The notes: generated by a model not told the origin, from the letters alone. A stretch of 64,000 nucleotides of DNA from Tenacibaculum sp. M341 (GCF_004337695.1 NZ_SJXJ01000004.1:124001-188000); one strand, 5' to 3'. Shown: positions 9,758 to 19,482, counted from the first letter of the stretch. Numbers and translations: made by a program.

Positions 9758-10003
9758 ATGAAGAAAGATAAGAATTCAAATCAGTCAGAATTTTTATTTG
9801 GTAAAAAAAACTATCAGATAATGCTAATCGGTTTAGCCGTTATAGCATTAGGTTTTATTCTAATGTCGGGTGGAGGTAGTAAAGATCCAAACGTTTTTAA
9901 CCCTGAAATTTATAGCTGGAGACGAATTAGATTGGCTCCAACTTTAGTAATTATAGGATTAGGAATAGAGATTTACGCCATTTTAGCAAACCCTAAAAAA
10001 TAA
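9758..10003 (+). CDS. DUF3098 small membrane protein
   Basis: 81 residues with two membrane helices (about 20-40 and 60-77) separated by GGGSKDPNVFNPEIYSWRR, the pattern of DUF3098. It sits three bases after ftsX and two before uppP, the usual position in Bacteroidota. Function is unknown; linkage suggests a role in envelope or division physiology. Confidence 0.87.
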   Translation: MKKDKNSNQSEFLFGKKNYQIMLIGLAVIALGFILMSGGGSKDPNVFNPEIYSWRRIRLAPTLVIIGLGIEIYAILANPKK

Positions 10004-10005
10004 TA

Positions 10006-10800
10006 ATGGATTTATTAGAAGCAATTATTCTAGGTATAATTCAAGGTTTAACTGAATTTTTACCTGTATCATCTAGTGGACATTTAGAATTAGCAAAAGC
10101 AATATTAGGAAACAATTCAGTACCACAAGAAAGTTTAACCTTTACCGTAGTTTTACACTTTGCAACAGCATTAAGTACACTAGTTTATTTTAGAGCAGAA
10201 GTATTACAAATATTTAAAGGATTATTTCAGTTTAAATGGAATGAAGAAACACAGTTTTCTGTGAAAATCATTTTATCTATGATTCCTGCTGTAATTATAG
10301 GTTTGTTATTTGAAGAGCAATTAGAGTCTTTCTTTGGAGGAAAAATATTTTTAGTAGGTATGATGTTGTTAGTAACTGCACTTTTATTATTGTTGGCAGA
10401 CAAAGCAAAAAGTACTGATAAAAATGTATCATTTACCAACTCTGTAATTATAGGAGTTTCTCAAGCCATAGCAATGTTGCCAGGTATTTCAAGATCAGGA
10501 GCTACTATTTCTACTTCTGTATTATTAGGAATTGACAGAACTAAAGCGGCGCGTTTTTCTTTTTTAATGGTAGTTCCATTAATTTTTGGAAAGATTGCCA
10601 AAGATATTTTAGGAGGAGACCTAAATTTTCAATCATCAGAAATAGTTGCTATTTCTGCGGGATTTGTAGCTGCTTTTGTATCAGGATTATTTGCATGTAG
10701 TTGGATGATAGCTTTAGTTAAAAAAAGTAAATTATCATACTTCTCTATCTATTGTGCTGTAGTAGGCTTAATTGCTATTATTTATTCTTTAACAAACTAG
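10006..10800 (+). CDS. uppP: Undecaprenyl-diphosphatase UppP (BacA family)
   Basis: A 264-residue polytopic membrane enzyme that dephosphorylates undecaprenyl diphosphate to recycle the lipid carrier for peptidoglycan and surface glycans. Both active-site signatures are present: GLTEFLPVSSSGHL near the N-terminus and LPGISRSGATIS around residues 158-169. Length and hydrophobic profile are normal, and loss often raises bacitracin sensitivity in other bacteria. Starts two bases after the DUF3098 gene. Confidence 0.96.
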   Translation: MDLLEAIILGIIQGLTEFLPVSSSGHLELAKAILGNNSVPQESLTFTVVLHFATALSTLVYFRAEVLQIFKGLFQFKWNEETQFSVKIILSMIPAVIIGLLFEEQLESFFGGKIFLVGMMLLVTALLLLLADKAKSTDKNVSFTNSVIIGVSQAIAMLPGISRSGATISTSVLLGIDRTKAARFSFLMVVPLIFGKIAKDILGGDLNFQSSEIVAISAGFVAAFVSGLFACSWMIALVKKSKLSYFSIYCAVVGLIAIIYSLTN

Positions 10801-10804
10801 GTTA

Positions 10805-11497
10805 ATGTCAAAAACGGTAGACGATTATAAAAATGGGCAAGTGTTATTAATTGACAAGCCTTTAAATTGGACTTCTTTTCAAGTGGTAAATAAATTGCGT
10901 TGGCATATTAGAAAACACTTTGATATTAAGAAGATAAAAGTAGGACATGCAGGTACTTTAGATCCGTTGGCAACTGGTTTGCTAATTATTTGTACCGGAA
11001 AGCAAACAAAGAATATAGAAACGTATCAAGGACAATTAAAAGAGTATACTGGAACTTTTGTATTGGGAGCTACTACACCGAGTTATGATTTAGAAACAGA
11101 AGTTGACGAAACGTATCCTACAGATCATATTACAGAAGATTTAATTCACGATACAACGAAACAATTCACAGGAAAAATTCAGCAAAAACCACCTATTTTT
11201 TCAGCGATAAAGAAAGATGGTAAGCGTTTGTATGAACTAGCGCGTGAAGGAAAAACAACAGAAATCAAATCGAGAGAAATTGAAATCTTTGAATTTGAGA
11301 TTACTAAAATAAGTATGCCTAATGTTGAGTTTAGAGTAGTTTGTAGTAAAGGAACTTATATACGATCACTAGCACATGATTTTGGTCAGGCATTATCTTC
11401 AGGAGCACATTTATCGGTATTAAGAAGAACTAAAATTGGAGATTATAGCGTAGCAAATGCTCAAAGTATTGAGGGATTTGTGGAGGCACTTGTGTAG
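10805..11497 (+). CDS. truB: tRNA pseudouridine(55) synthase TruB
   Basis: 230 residues. TruB converts U55 of the T-loop of tRNAs to pseudouridine. The catalytic motif GHAGTLDPLATG with its aspartate is near residue 50, followed by the typical YTGTFVLGATTPSYD and VCSKGTYIRSLAHDFG. The length is that of the short bacterial form with little C-terminal extension. Last gene of the ftsX operon; a convergent gene ends four bases later, leaving no room for a conventional terminator between them. Confidence 0.96.
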   Translation: MSKTVDDYKNGQVLLIDKPLNWTSFQVVNKLRWHIRKHFDIKKIKVGHAGTLDPLATGLLIICTGKQTKNIETYQGQLKEYTGTFVLGATTPSYDLETEVDETYPTDHITEDLIHDTTKQFTGKIQQKPPIFSAIKKDGKRLYELAREGKTTEIKSREIEIFEFEITKISMPNVEFRVVCSKGTYIRSLAHDFGQALSSGAHLSVLRRTKIGDYSVANAQSIEGFVEALV

Positions 11498-11501
11498 TAT
11501 C

Positions 11502-12113
11502 TTATTCAAAAGAAGAAGGATTTAAACTTACACTAAAGCTTCTTAATCCACTTTTTAAGCCCATTCCAAGGTCTTTGTTTCTAAAAAGAGCATAGAAATA
11601 ATAATTATCTATTTGAAAGAAAAAATAGGTGTTTAAATTATCCTTTGTGGTTTCTTTTTTAAATTCATTAATCTTTAATGTTTTTAAAATTTGTTCAAAT
11701 TCTATAATGGAAGTACTTTTTTCAGTATCGTTTTGTCTAATGTACATACCTAATTTGTTCCATGCCTTAGGAAAGGAACTAGATTTTTTTAAATCAAAAA
11801 TACCTTCGCTAAATCTTATGTTTAACGGTAAACATTCATTATTTAAACTAATGTTTGCTTGATACTTTTTAAGTTTAAAAGTATTGCAATTGCAGGTTTT
11901 ACAGTTGTACTTTTTAGTAATGCATGTTCCTTCATTAAAATTAGTGAAAGAAGTTTTACCTAAAACAATATCCAGCGGTAATTCTTTTAAAATTGAAGCA
12001 TCAATTGTTGGATCAAAGGTTACTTTTTCTTCAAATGTTCTTTCTTGATTATGAATAAACGAGAAGTAGCTAAAAGCTATGCTAAATATTATAGAAAAGA
12101 AAAAGAATTTCAT
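11502..12113 (-). CDS. Uncharacterised secreted or anchored protein
   Basis: 203 residues from the ATG at 12113 (a GTG at 12116 is possible). Hydrophobic N-terminal helix resembling a signal peptide or anchor, then a region with four closely spaced cysteines (KKYNCKTCNCNTF) that may form disulfides or bind metal. The rest is mixed polar sequence with aromatic beta-like strands. No family recognised. Its 3' end faces truB four bases away. Confidence 0.7.
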   Translation of the reverse strand: MKFFFFSIIFSIAFSYFSFIHNQERTFEEKVTFDPTIDASILKELPLDIVLGKTSFTNFNEGTCITKKYNCKTCNCNTFKLKKYQANISLNNECLPLNIRFSEGIFDLKKSSSFPKAWNKLGMYIRQNDTEKSTSIIEFEQILKTLKINEFKKETTKDNLNTYFFFQIDNYYFYALFRNKDLGMGLKSGLRSFSVSLNPSSFE

Positions 12114-12163
12114 CACTTTAAAATTGAAGCAGAAAAATAATCATATTTTTATAAAATAACGAA

Positions 12164-12200
12164 TTATACTAAAGGTTAGAAAACTAATCCTTTAGTATAA
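12164..12200 (-). terminator. Hairpin terminator after the serine hydrolase gene
   Basis: Perfect 12-bp stem (arms 12164-12175 and 12189-12200, CCTTTAGTATAA on the + strand) with extra pairing in the loop. It lies just 3' of the stop at 12213 and is followed on the minus strand by a T-rich stretch. Confidence 0.7.
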
Positions 12201-12212
12201 ACATAAGAAATA

Positions 12213-13724
12213 TTACTTCATATTTCTACTCACTATTTCTGCTCCTAAATTTGGTAAATATTCATTCGATAATTTATTCCATAACCTCATTCCGTTTTCA
12301 GAATTAGAAAAAACAACTAATCCTTTTTTAGAAGTTAAAGATACAATTGCAAGTGTTTTAGTTCCGTAATCCCCACCAGTGTGCATTAAAACAGTTTCAT
12401 TTGTGTTTACTTTAGGTAAAATTTGCATGCCTAATCCCCAAAATATACCAGTTTTTTCTTTTGAATGCGGAGTAATAAATTCTTGATATAAACTTTTAGA
12501 AATTCCAGCTCCATTTAAAATATGTACTAAGAATTTTGCATAATCTTCAGCTGTTGTAAGTAAGTTAGCAGCCGCATTTACTTTCACATGTTTTTCAAGA
12601 GGAATCTTTTTACCGTACTCATCATGTTCAAAAGCATAAAAATGATCATCAGTTTTAGAAGTCCAGTAAAAAGAAGTGTTTGTCATGCCAATAGGAGTAA
12701 AAAGTATTTCTTGAGCAATGGTTTCTAAAGGTTTTTTTAATTTGTTTTCAATAGCTTTTCTCAAGTATTCAAACCCCTCTCCAGAATATTCCCATTTTGT
12801 TCCTGGCTGTCTGATAAAAGACAATTTTTTAGAGGTAGTTAAATATCGCCAATTAGGAAATCCAGATTGATGTGATAGTATATTTCGTGTTGTTAGTTTA
12901 TTTAAAAAAGGATGATCTTTTACATCAGTATCTACATAATATTTAGATAAAGATTCATCTAAATTTAACAGCTTCATATCTACTAATTTTAAAGCAATGT
13001 TAGCAACTACAGGTTTGGTTAAAGAAGCTACTTTGTAAAAACTATGAATGCCTGCTTTAATAGTATCTTTTTGATAACCAAATGTTCTAAGTTGACTTAT
13101 TTTTCCATTAGTGATTACACCAATGGAAATAGATGGAATTTTATGTTTTTTAAGTAGATTTTCTATTTTTGAGTCATTATCGAAAAGGGGCATAGGATAT
13201 TTTGCATTAAAACCTTCATCATAATCTGTAGTTGGTTCTTTATGGTCATAACTTAAAACTCGTGACAATTTCCACTGATTATTTTCAAGATTCCAAACAG
13301 AAGTAAACTTTGCAATATTTGTTAAGTATGCTTTTTTATTAGGCTCTTTAATATAGAATAAATGTGTGCCTTTTTGAATAGCTCCATATGTTTCTCCTTC
13401 ATTTTTTAATCTAAAAACCTCCAAACTTTCAGGAACGATTTTTCTAATAGGTTTCTTCTGATTGTTAGAACAAATACTTTCTTTAAAACTCTTAAAAAAA
13501 TCAGTTCTATTTTGAATACCATTTTCATCATGATAAAATTCAAAATCGGCTGCAATATATTTTTCTAATACATTAAAATCACAATTATTGAAACCTGCTT
13601 CAAAAAAGATACTGTCCATTTTTTTTAAGTTTTTGAAAAGAGCAGAATTTTTAGAAACTTGAGAATGAATATTTCCGAAGATTAAAATAAAAATGATGGT
13701 AAAAAGAATATTTAATTGCTTCAT
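12213..13724 (-). CDS. NTF2-like domain fused to a class C beta-lactamase-type serine hydrolase
   Basis: 503 residues with a signal peptide. Residues ~30-150 look like an NTF2/DUF4440 domain (FNVLEKYIAADFEFYHDENG and a closing KFTSVWNLENNQWKLSRV). Residues ~185-500 are a beta-lactamase/transpeptidase-fold hydrolase with the SxxK motif SLTK in FYKVASLTKPV, a YSGEG motif in the YxN position, and HTGGDYG near the end in the KTG position. Such proteins are often peptidases or esterases rather than true beta-lactamases. Single gene with its own terminator. Confidence 0.85.
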   Translation of the reverse strand: MKQLNILFTIIFILIFGNIHSQVSKNSALFKNLKKMDSIFFEAGFNNCDFNVLEKYIAADFEFYHDENGIQNRTDFFKSFKESICSNNQKKPIRKIVPESLEVFRLKNEGETYGAIQKGTHLFYIKEPNKKAYLTNIAKFTSVWNLENNQWKLSRVLSYDHKEPTTDYDEGFNAKYPMPLFDNDSKIENLLKKHKIPSISIGVITNGKISQLRTFGYQKDTIKAGIHSFYKVASLTKPVVANIALKLVDMKLLNLDESLSKYYVDTDVKDHPFLNKLTTRNILSHQSGFPNWRYLTTSKKLSFIRQPGTKWEYSGEGFEYLRKAIENKLKKPLETIAQEILFTPIGMTNTSFYWTSKTDDHFYAFEHDEYGKKIPLEKHVKVNAAANLLTTAEDYAKFLVHILNGAGISKSLYQEFITPHSKEKTGIFWGLGMQILPKVNTNETVLMHTGGDYGTKTLAIVSLTSKKGLVVFSNSENGMRLWNKLSNEYLPNLGAEIVSRNMK

Positions 13725-13829
13725 TGTTGATTATTTTTTTGTGTTTAACAATGATGCAATATTCTATAAATTGAAGGTGAAGTAACACGAAAACGCCCCG
13801 AAAATAAGGCGACAATATCACGACAGTTT

Positions 13830-14366
13830 TTATATGAGGTTGAAATTTAGTTTGATACGAATATTTTTGTGTTTATCTAAAGAAATAGCATTCAAAATAA
13901 TAATAAGCGCATTTGATATAACAGCAATTATTAAAACAGGTAATGTTAGTCTAATTTGTGTTTCAAAAACTCTGTGAAAAAAAGGACTTAGAAATATAAG
14001 AGTACCAGAAATAAGAGACCACATTATTTGAATAGTAATTAATTGTTTGGTTAACAAATTATACTCTTTTTTAAAGTACATTATTACTGCGGGTACAATA
14101 ATATTAGCAAGCGGAATAATAATAAATGGAAAGGAAGAGAAGTTAATCAATTTTATTAATTGAAAGTTCGTTTTTTCTTCAATATCCTTTTCGGTTAGTT
14201 GTTCTTTACTAATATCTAAAGCTTTTGCAATAGCGTTTAATGTATGTCCTTTTAAATTAGCTCCAGCTTCAATTCGTTGTATGGTTCTAACAGAAATACC
14301 CGATTTTTCAGCAAGTTCTTCTTGAGTTAGATTTAATTTTTCTCGATATTTTAAAAGATTAGACAT
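13830..14366 (-). CDS. XRE-type HTH regulator with C-terminal membrane domain
   Basis: 178 residues. The N-terminal ~60 residues are a Cro/C1 helix-turn-helix (YREKLNLTQEELAEKSGISV, then RTIQRIEAGANLKGHTL). The remainder holds three or four hydrophobic helices and a basic tail, so this is a membrane-bound DNA-binding protein, a common Bacteroidota arrangement. Regulated genes are unknown; the serine hydrolase downstream and the small genes upstream are on the same strand. Confidence 0.85.
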   Translation of the reverse strand: MSNLLKYREKLNLTQEELAEKSGISVRTIQRIEAGANLKGHTLNAIAKALDISKEQLTEKDIEEKTNFQLIKLINFSSFPFIIIPLANIIVPAVIMYFKKEYNLLTKQLITIQIMWSLISGTLIFLSPFFHRVFETQIRLTLPVLIIAVISNALIIILNAISLDKHKNIRIKLNFNLI

Positions 14367-14426
14367 CGTATTTTTAATTCAGTTGTATTTTTTGATGTAA
14401 GTTGTGGTAATAGTTTTAAGGAGATT

Positions 14427-14846
14427 TTAAAACTCACTATCACGATACCAAATTAAAGAATCTTTAGCTATTTCTTTTTGATTGTTTTTATGGTACCATA
14501 CGGTGATGTTTTTAACTGAATCTTTTTGCCAGGTAAACTCAATAATTTGAATGTTTTCTTTTCTACTTTCTTCTGTGGTAAAAGCATACGTTATTTTATT
14601 TCTAAATTCACCATGAGCGTCATGTAAAATAAACTCTGAATTAGCTATTGGAATTCCATATTTTTCAATTGCTTTTTGCGGAGTTAATTGCAAAATGTCT
14701 TTAAAATCTAAAGATGTTGTTTTTAAAGGTATTTCAGATTTATTAATTGGTAGCTTTTTGGGTGTTTTATTTTTAGAACAATTAATAATGCTTAAAAATA
14801 CAATTATGAACAAACTCAAATAGCTTAATTTTTTTCTGGTTTTCAT
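14427..14846 (-). CDS. Uncharacterised small lipoprotein
   Basis: 139 residues. Lipoprotein signal peptide ending in SIINC, a Lys/Pro-rich linker, then a compact domain containing LQLTPQKAIEKYGIPIANSEF and ITYAFTTEE, which suggests a small SmpA-like alpha/beta fold. I assign no family. It lies between a signal-peptide protein and the HTH regulator on the same strand with gaps of 40-60 bases. Confidence 0.68.
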   Translation of the reverse strand: MKTRKKLSYLSLFIIVFLSIINCSKNKTPKKLPINKSEIPLKTTSLDFKDILQLTPQKAIEKYGIPIANSEFILHDAHGEFRNKITYAFTTEESRKENIQIIEFTWQKDSVKNITVWYHKNNQKEIAKDSLIWYRDSEF

Positions 14847-14886
14847 AATGATTATACTTTTTTAAGAAGAATCATAATTTAAGCTC

Positions 14887-15828
14887 TTATTCAATAATTT
14901 CTTTGACAGCTTCTCTAGGACTAGGGAAACTAGTTGCTACTCTAGGATCCATTATATTGCCACCAAAACCAGTTTCTTCATCAGAAAGTGTATCTGCAAT
15001 TTTAATAAGTTTATCTATATACTTTTTGTCTCCTATTTTTATGAGTGAGCGGATAGCAATCACTTTATCAAAATTCCCATTATTATCATTTTGTATATAC
15101 TCAAATAAGAATTTTTTAGTCTCTTTATCTTTAAGTAACGACATTAGTTGAACAGTAGAAACTCGTGAATGGAAATTAGTAGACTTTGCAAATTTTATAA
15201 TTCTATTTAGTTCGATAGGAATGTCTAATAAATAGGCTGTTTCTAACGCGGCATGTTGTAGGAAGAATGTAGAAATTTCATCTTCTTCAAATCCAGCAGG
15301 CTCTTTTGCAATTAAGTCATCTATAAATTTTTGTATGTCGTTTTTATTATAGTTAGCTTTATGATAGTAATTCCAGATTGCTTTATAAGTAAGTTCATAA
15401 ATATCTTTAGGAATTAAAGCCTGATGATAGCTATGTCTATATGTCGCCCTAACATTATCTTTTTCATCTAACATTGCAAAACCAGAGGTCGGGGTAGGGA
15501 TTGCAAAATTTCCATCTTTTCTTTTGGTAAGAAGAAGGTAATAATTCTCTCCTTTTTTAAAGTCAAAATGAACACCATGTCCAGATGCACTTCTTAATTT
15601 TAGTAAGGAAAATCCATTAATTAATATTTTGTCAGATAGTTTTTTATTGCTAAAGTTTTGATTAACCTCAACATGAACTCCAAGACTATCCAATTTAATA
15701 ATATTACCAAGAATAAAATATTCTGATTTTTGAATAATTTCTTTTTGCCAAGGTTCACTCCATGTTTCAGCGTGTAATACACTTTGAAATGTAATTATTA
15801 GTATAATTAAAAGTTTAATTTTTTTCAT
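14887..15828 (-). CDS. Uncharacterised secreted protein with HEAT-like C-terminus
   Basis: 313 residues. Signal peptide ending after LHAE; a middle region with beta character (EYFILGNIIKLDSLGVHVEV, then GENYYLLLTKRKDGNF) resembling an OB/NTR-like stretch; and a helical C-terminal third whose IAIRSLIKIGDKKYIDKLI unit looks like a HEAT repeat. Function unknown. Same strand as the small lipoprotein downstream. Confidence 0.68.
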   Translation of the reverse strand: MKKIKLLIILIITFQSVLHAETWSEPWQKEIIQKSEYFILGNIIKLDSLGVHVEVNQNFSNKKLSDKILINGFSLLKLRSASGHGVHFDFKKGENYYLLLTKRKDGNFAIPTPTSGFAMLDEKDNVRATYRHSYHQALIPKDIYELTYKAIWNYYHKANYNKNDIQKFIDDLIAKEPAGFEEDEISTFFLQHAALETAYLLDIPIELNRIIKFAKSTNFHSRVSTVQLMSLLKDKETKKFLFEYIQNDNNGNFDKVIAIRSLIKIGDKKYIDKLIKIADTLSDEETGFGGNIMDPRVATSFPSPREAVKEIIE

Positions 15829-15926
15829 AACTCGCAGTATTAATTTCTAGATCAATTTTTATCTTAAAAAAGAGACTACAAGGTACAAAATATAAAGCTT
15901 AGAGTTACAGTAAAGACTTCTAAAGA

Positions 15927-16793
15927 TTATCCTAATTCAAAAGTAGTAACACCAAATATTTTGTCTGTAGGTAAATTAGGTTGCTCACCATAATACATTC
16001 TACCACATTCAAAAGTATAGGTGCCGTTATATTTTTTTACAAGCTGAACTGCATCTTCATTGATAACAGGGATATCTAAATACACAGATGAACCAACAGC
16101 TGAATTCAAACAAGCCTTGTATAATTCTTCGGCAATAGCATAATTGTTAGCGAATAAAGGACCGATTTTATAACCACTAGCTACTTTTCTAATAACAGCA
16201 TAACCAGCAAGTTCATTAGCATCAGTATATTTAAAACATTTGCTGTTAGACATAGTTAGCCAGCTTTGTAAAAATTCAGATCTCTTAAAGCCAAAACAGG
16301 CTAAATCATACTTGGCTATATTTTCATAATCATCTATTTTTATTGGTGAAATACCAGAGTTTATAAGCATTTCTTTACCAATACTTTCATAACGTTCTTC
16401 GGTGTACGCAATTTTAAAACCGCCTTCTGCATAAAAATCTTGCATGGCAACTACGCCATCCATACCAATTGAAGCACCGTTTTTAAGTCTGTCTAGTAAA
16501 CGATCTCTTCTTAAATACCATAGTTTAGTTCCGATACCTTGACCTCTAAAGTCTGAACGAACAATAAACAATCCCATAAAGCCAAAAGCTTGATCGTATG
16601 ATACAATAGCTCCGCCAGCAATTAGTTCATTTTCATAATGAAATCCGTAATAACCATCAGGATCGGTTTTCCAAAATACTTCTGCATCATTTTCTCCCGG
16701 ATTCCAACCTTCTTTTTTAGCCCAACTGATTAGCGTTTTTAATTCGGATTTATTGAGTTTCTTTAATTCTAAGGTGTCTAAATTTAGTTTCAC
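15927..16793 (-). CDS. GNAT N-acetyltransferase with a second acetyltransferase-like half
   Basis: 288 residues. The N-terminal half is a GNAT domain with the acetyl-CoA motif VRSDFRGQGIGTKLWYLRR near residue 80. The second half (from ~160) resembles the C-terminal acetyltransferase domain of YitH/HolE-type proteins (GYAVIRKVASGYKIGPLFAN and VYLDIPVINEDAV). The substrate is unknown. A 190-base gap separates it from the divergent oxygenase gene. Confidence 0.85.
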   Translation of the reverse strand: MKLNLDTLELKKLNKSELKTLISWAKKEGWNPGENDAEVFWKTDPDGYYGFHYENELIAGGAIVSYDQAFGFMGLFIVRSDFRGQGIGTKLWYLRRDRLLDRLKNGASIGMDGVVAMQDFYAEGGFKIAYTEERYESIGKEMLINSGISPIKIDDYENIAKYDLACFGFKRSEFLQSWLTMSNSKCFKYTDANELAGYAVIRKVASGYKIGPLFANNYAIAEELYKACLNSAVGSSVYLDIPVINEDAVQLVKKYNGTYTFECGRMYYGEQPNLPTDKIFGVTTFELG

Positions 16794-16952
16794 TATTCTT
16801 TTTTCTATTTAATTGGTCAATATGGAATATTATTCGATTTTAAAGATAATCAAACTTTAGATGTTGAGAGTTTTTTTTATAATCTTACCCAAATCTTTGT
16901 TTTTTACTAAAATTTACTTTTTTCTTACCTAAAGTGAGGCAAGGGCTCATTT

Positions 16953-16960
16953 TATCTTTG
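16953..16960 (+). promoter_or_regulatory. -7 box (TATCTTTG) for the 2OG oxygenase gene
   Basis: Exact TAnnTTTG match 25 bases upstream of the ATG at 16985, the expected spacing for a short leader. A TTG at the -33 position is not obvious. Confidence 0.6.
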
Positions 16961-16984
16961 TACTATAATTAAAGAGAAATAAAA

Positions 16985-17938
16985 ATGAAACATAATAATG
17001 CACTCGCACAAGCACGTGCGCTCACTTTACCATCACGTCAATCTTCTTTACAACGTGATCCGTCTGTTTCACATTTTTGGAATAGTAATAGAGAATTATT
17101 AGAAGCAGCTTGGGCAGAATGGGAAATAGAAAATAAAGATAGTTTACTAATTCCAGATGAAACATTGTTAGCCCCGCGCTTGAGAAAAGCAATTAACGAT
17201 GCATGGGAAAATCCGGAGAAAGAAAATGCTGTAGCCGATTTATGGGAAGAAATAATTCCTGGAGTATATACAGTACAGTTTTTTGATCTTGAACGCTTAG
17301 CGGAATTTCGTAAATATTTAGAAGCAGCAGCAAATTCAGAAATTCCTGCACGTCCGCCGTATGGTATACAGTTAAATCGTTATGGTGTAATGCTCGATCC
17401 TAGATCTGAAGGACATCTTGGAGCGCCTAATTTTCAAACATTTTACAATGCAATTATGGATCGTTATATGCGTCCGGTAGCTCGTTTATTGCTCGGTACA
17501 TACGGATATGATAATCAAACTTTTGGTTTTTCAATTCAGTATAATGCAGATAAAGACAAAGATTTACGAGCGCATACCGATGCATCAGCTGCAACTTTAA
17601 ATATAAATATTAATTTACTAGACGAAGAGTTTACAGGATCGCAAGTAGATTTTTATGACAAAGCCTCAGGTAAAACTGTGCAAACTATTTTTGAACCAGG
17701 AAAAGCAATCATTCACCGTGGAAATGTTCCGCACGCAACACATCCAATCACTAGCGGACAACGAAGTAATTTAGTGGTATGGTTATACGGAGATCGTATG
17801 CAAATTCCAAGAGGTGATGCAAGTAGTTATGGTAATTTTGATAATTCAGAAGCTAAGGTGAATACACCAGAAAATATTACAGCTCGTGAACGTTGGAGTC
17901 TTCCAGAAGGACCCAAAGATTCATTTGCGCCATTTTAA
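16985..17938 (+). CDS. 2-oxoglutarate/Fe(II)-dependent oxygenase
   Basis: 317 residues. The C-terminal half has the double-stranded beta-helix signature: HxD at His197/Asp199 (AHTDAS), a distal histidine in the IIHRGNVPHATHPI segment, and the 2OG-binding arginine in GQRSNLVVW. Such enzymes hydroxylate proteins or small molecules using Fe(II), O2 and 2-oxoglutarate. Substrate unknown. The sequence is richer in GC-containing codons (CGT, GCG) than its neighbours, a weak hint of a different origin. Monocistronic, with its own -7 box and a strong hairpin after it. Confidence 0.87.
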   Translation: MKHNNALAQARALTLPSRQSSLQRDPSVSHFWNSNRELLEAAWAEWEIENKDSLLIPDETLLAPRLRKAINDAWENPEKENAVADLWEEIIPGVYTVQFFDLERLAEFRKYLEAAANSEIPARPPYGIQLNRYGVMLDPRSEGHLGAPNFQTFYNAIMDRYMRPVARLLLGTYGYDNQTFGFSIQYNADKDKDLRAHTDASAATLNININLLDEEFTGSQVDFYDKASGKTVQTIFEPGKAIIHRGNVPHATHPITSGQRSNLVVWLYGDRMQIPRGDASSYGNFDNSEAKVNTPENITARERWSLPEGPKDSFAPF

Positions 17939-17980
17939 AAGATAACTTAGTTATCAATACTTCTTTTAAGGTAATTTTAT

Positions 17981-18041
17981 AAAAAACCAAAACAATTTTT
18001 AAATACAACACTAGAGGTTGTTTTAAGTGTTTTGGTTTTTT
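17981..18041. terminator. Bidirectional hairpin between convergent genes
   Basis: Perfect 14-bp stem, arms 17981-17994 and 18028-18041 (TGTTTTGGTTTTTT), with a 33-base loop. A-rich and T-rich ends give a U-tract on either strand, so it can stop both the oxygenase and the metallo-hydrolase transcripts. Confidence 0.75.
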
Positions 18042-18143
18042 AGTGTTTAGAAGTGATATTTTTTTATAGTATAAACACTTAGTCATGTATTAAGTAATTT
18101 TACATGACTAAGATTTTGATTTTACCATTTACAGTTAAAAAGA

Positions 18144-19334
18144 CTAATTTATTAGGTTAGTAGTTGTAACTAGTAATGGTTCGAGCGGATCAATTGGGGA
18201 AAAATCAGGTCGAATATCAGGATGATGTGTAAAATCATAATGTAAAAACCCATCCCATTGTACTTTTAAAGCATGATCTATAGCTAATTCAAATTGAGGA
18301 TAGTGCCCATATTTCGGTTCTAATTCTTTAGCAATTTGAAATGCAACTTTATCAAAAACATTTCGTAACCAAACAGCAACATAATCCCCTTTAACTTTTC
18401 CTCTTAAATATTCTGGTAATCCCCAGTTATCATTAATAGCTCTGAACCAAGCATCGTAAATATCTTTGGTGTATTGAAGCATAAAATCTAAGTCTTGAGG
18501 AGAACTAACATTGTTATGTCCAGTATTAGCAAAAATCCAATCTTCACCGGCAACATGACGTAAAAAGTTAACATATCCAGTCATGTTTTGAACGCCACTA
18601 TATCCGTGTAAAGGTAATCTACCAGCATAAATGAAATCAATAAAAGTTATTATTTTGTCAGGAAAAAGAATATAACTGTCTGCAATACTATGAGCAACTG
18701 TCATTGGAGTTCCTACTTTAAATTTTTTATTGTCAAATTCAAAATACCCTACTGGAGTAGGAATTATTTCGGTAGGTTGTGGAATTTTTTGTTTGTATAA
18801 AGTAGATGCTTTTACAAATTGATCTGTAGCAATAATTTTTAAAGATTGTTGTTTTTTTGCTAAAGCATCAACTAAATTTTGAGCTCCACCAATGTGGTCT
18901 AAGTGTGGGTGAGAATAAACTAGTGTAGTAACAGGGTTATCAGTAAGCTTTGCAATTCGTTTCAGTAAACGATCAGCAAATAAATCTTCAGGAGCATCTA
19001 CCAATAAAACCTCTTTTTCTCCAATATACATGGTTATTACATGTAAATTATGCATTATCCAATAACTATTTTCAGTAAGCTTTTGTATATTAATTTCACC
19101 AACAGGATATTCAGATATATCAATCATTTGATTTGGTTTTAAAGCTTTAACTTCAGAAATAGATATCATTTCTCTTCCTTGTGTAGGTTTTGTTTTTGAA
19201 GTTAATGGAGATACAGGACGAAATGTATATTCTCCTTGAGCTATATCTTTATCTTGAAGGAAATACATTACTAACATTCCGATAACCGCAACTATAGTTA
19301 TAAACCAACTTGTTTTTGTAGATTTTACAGACAT
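18144..19334 (-). CDS. Membrane-anchored metallo-beta-lactamase-fold hydrolase
   Basis: 396 residues with one N-terminal membrane helix (about 10-27), then an MBL domain. The zinc motif HxHxDH is present as YSHPHLDHIGG at about residue 143, with further ligands likely in MTVAHSIADS and ANTGHNN. The family is broad (lactonases, glyoxalases, alkylsulfatase-like); the C-terminal helical part (YDAWFRAINDNWGLPEYLRG) recalls alkylsulfatase-type members, but I cannot name the substrate. Divergent from the AraC gene, which probably controls it. Confidence 0.85.
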   Translation of the reverse strand: MSVKSTKTSWFITIVAVIGMLVMYFLQDKDIAQGEYTFRPVSPLTSKTKPTQGREMISISEVKALKPNQMIDISEYPVGEINIQKLTENSYWIMHNLHVITMYIGEKEVLLVDAPEDLFADRLLKRIAKLTDNPVTTLVYSHPHLDHIGGAQNLVDALAKKQQSLKIIATDQFVKASTLYKQKIPQPTEIIPTPVGYFEFDNKKFKVGTPMTVAHSIADSYILFPDKIITFIDFIYAGRLPLHGYSGVQNMTGYVNFLRHVAGEDWIFANTGHNNVSSPQDLDFMLQYTKDIYDAWFRAINDNWGLPEYLRGKVKGDYVAVWLRNVFDKVAFQIAKELEPKYGHYPQFELAIDHALKVQWDGFLHYDFTHHPDIRPDFSPIDPLEPLLVTTTNLIN

Positions 19335-19362
19335 AAAATATTGTTTAAGATTAAGTTACTGG

Positions 19363-19370
19363 CAAAATTA
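19363..19370 (-). promoter_or_regulatory. -7 box (TAATTTTG on the minus strand) for the metallo-hydrolase
   Basis: CAAAATTA on the + strand reads TAATTTTG on the minus strand, an exact TAnnTTTG match 29 bases before the start at 19334, in the divergent gap shared with the AraC gene. Confidence 0.5.
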
Positions 19371-19482
19371 TTGTTGAGAGTTAAGAAAAAATGGTATTAA
19401 TTATGTATAAAATGGTATAATTGAAATATCTTTATTAAAACTTTAGTCAATAATAGAAGTTTATGAGTAAAGTACTGTCTCT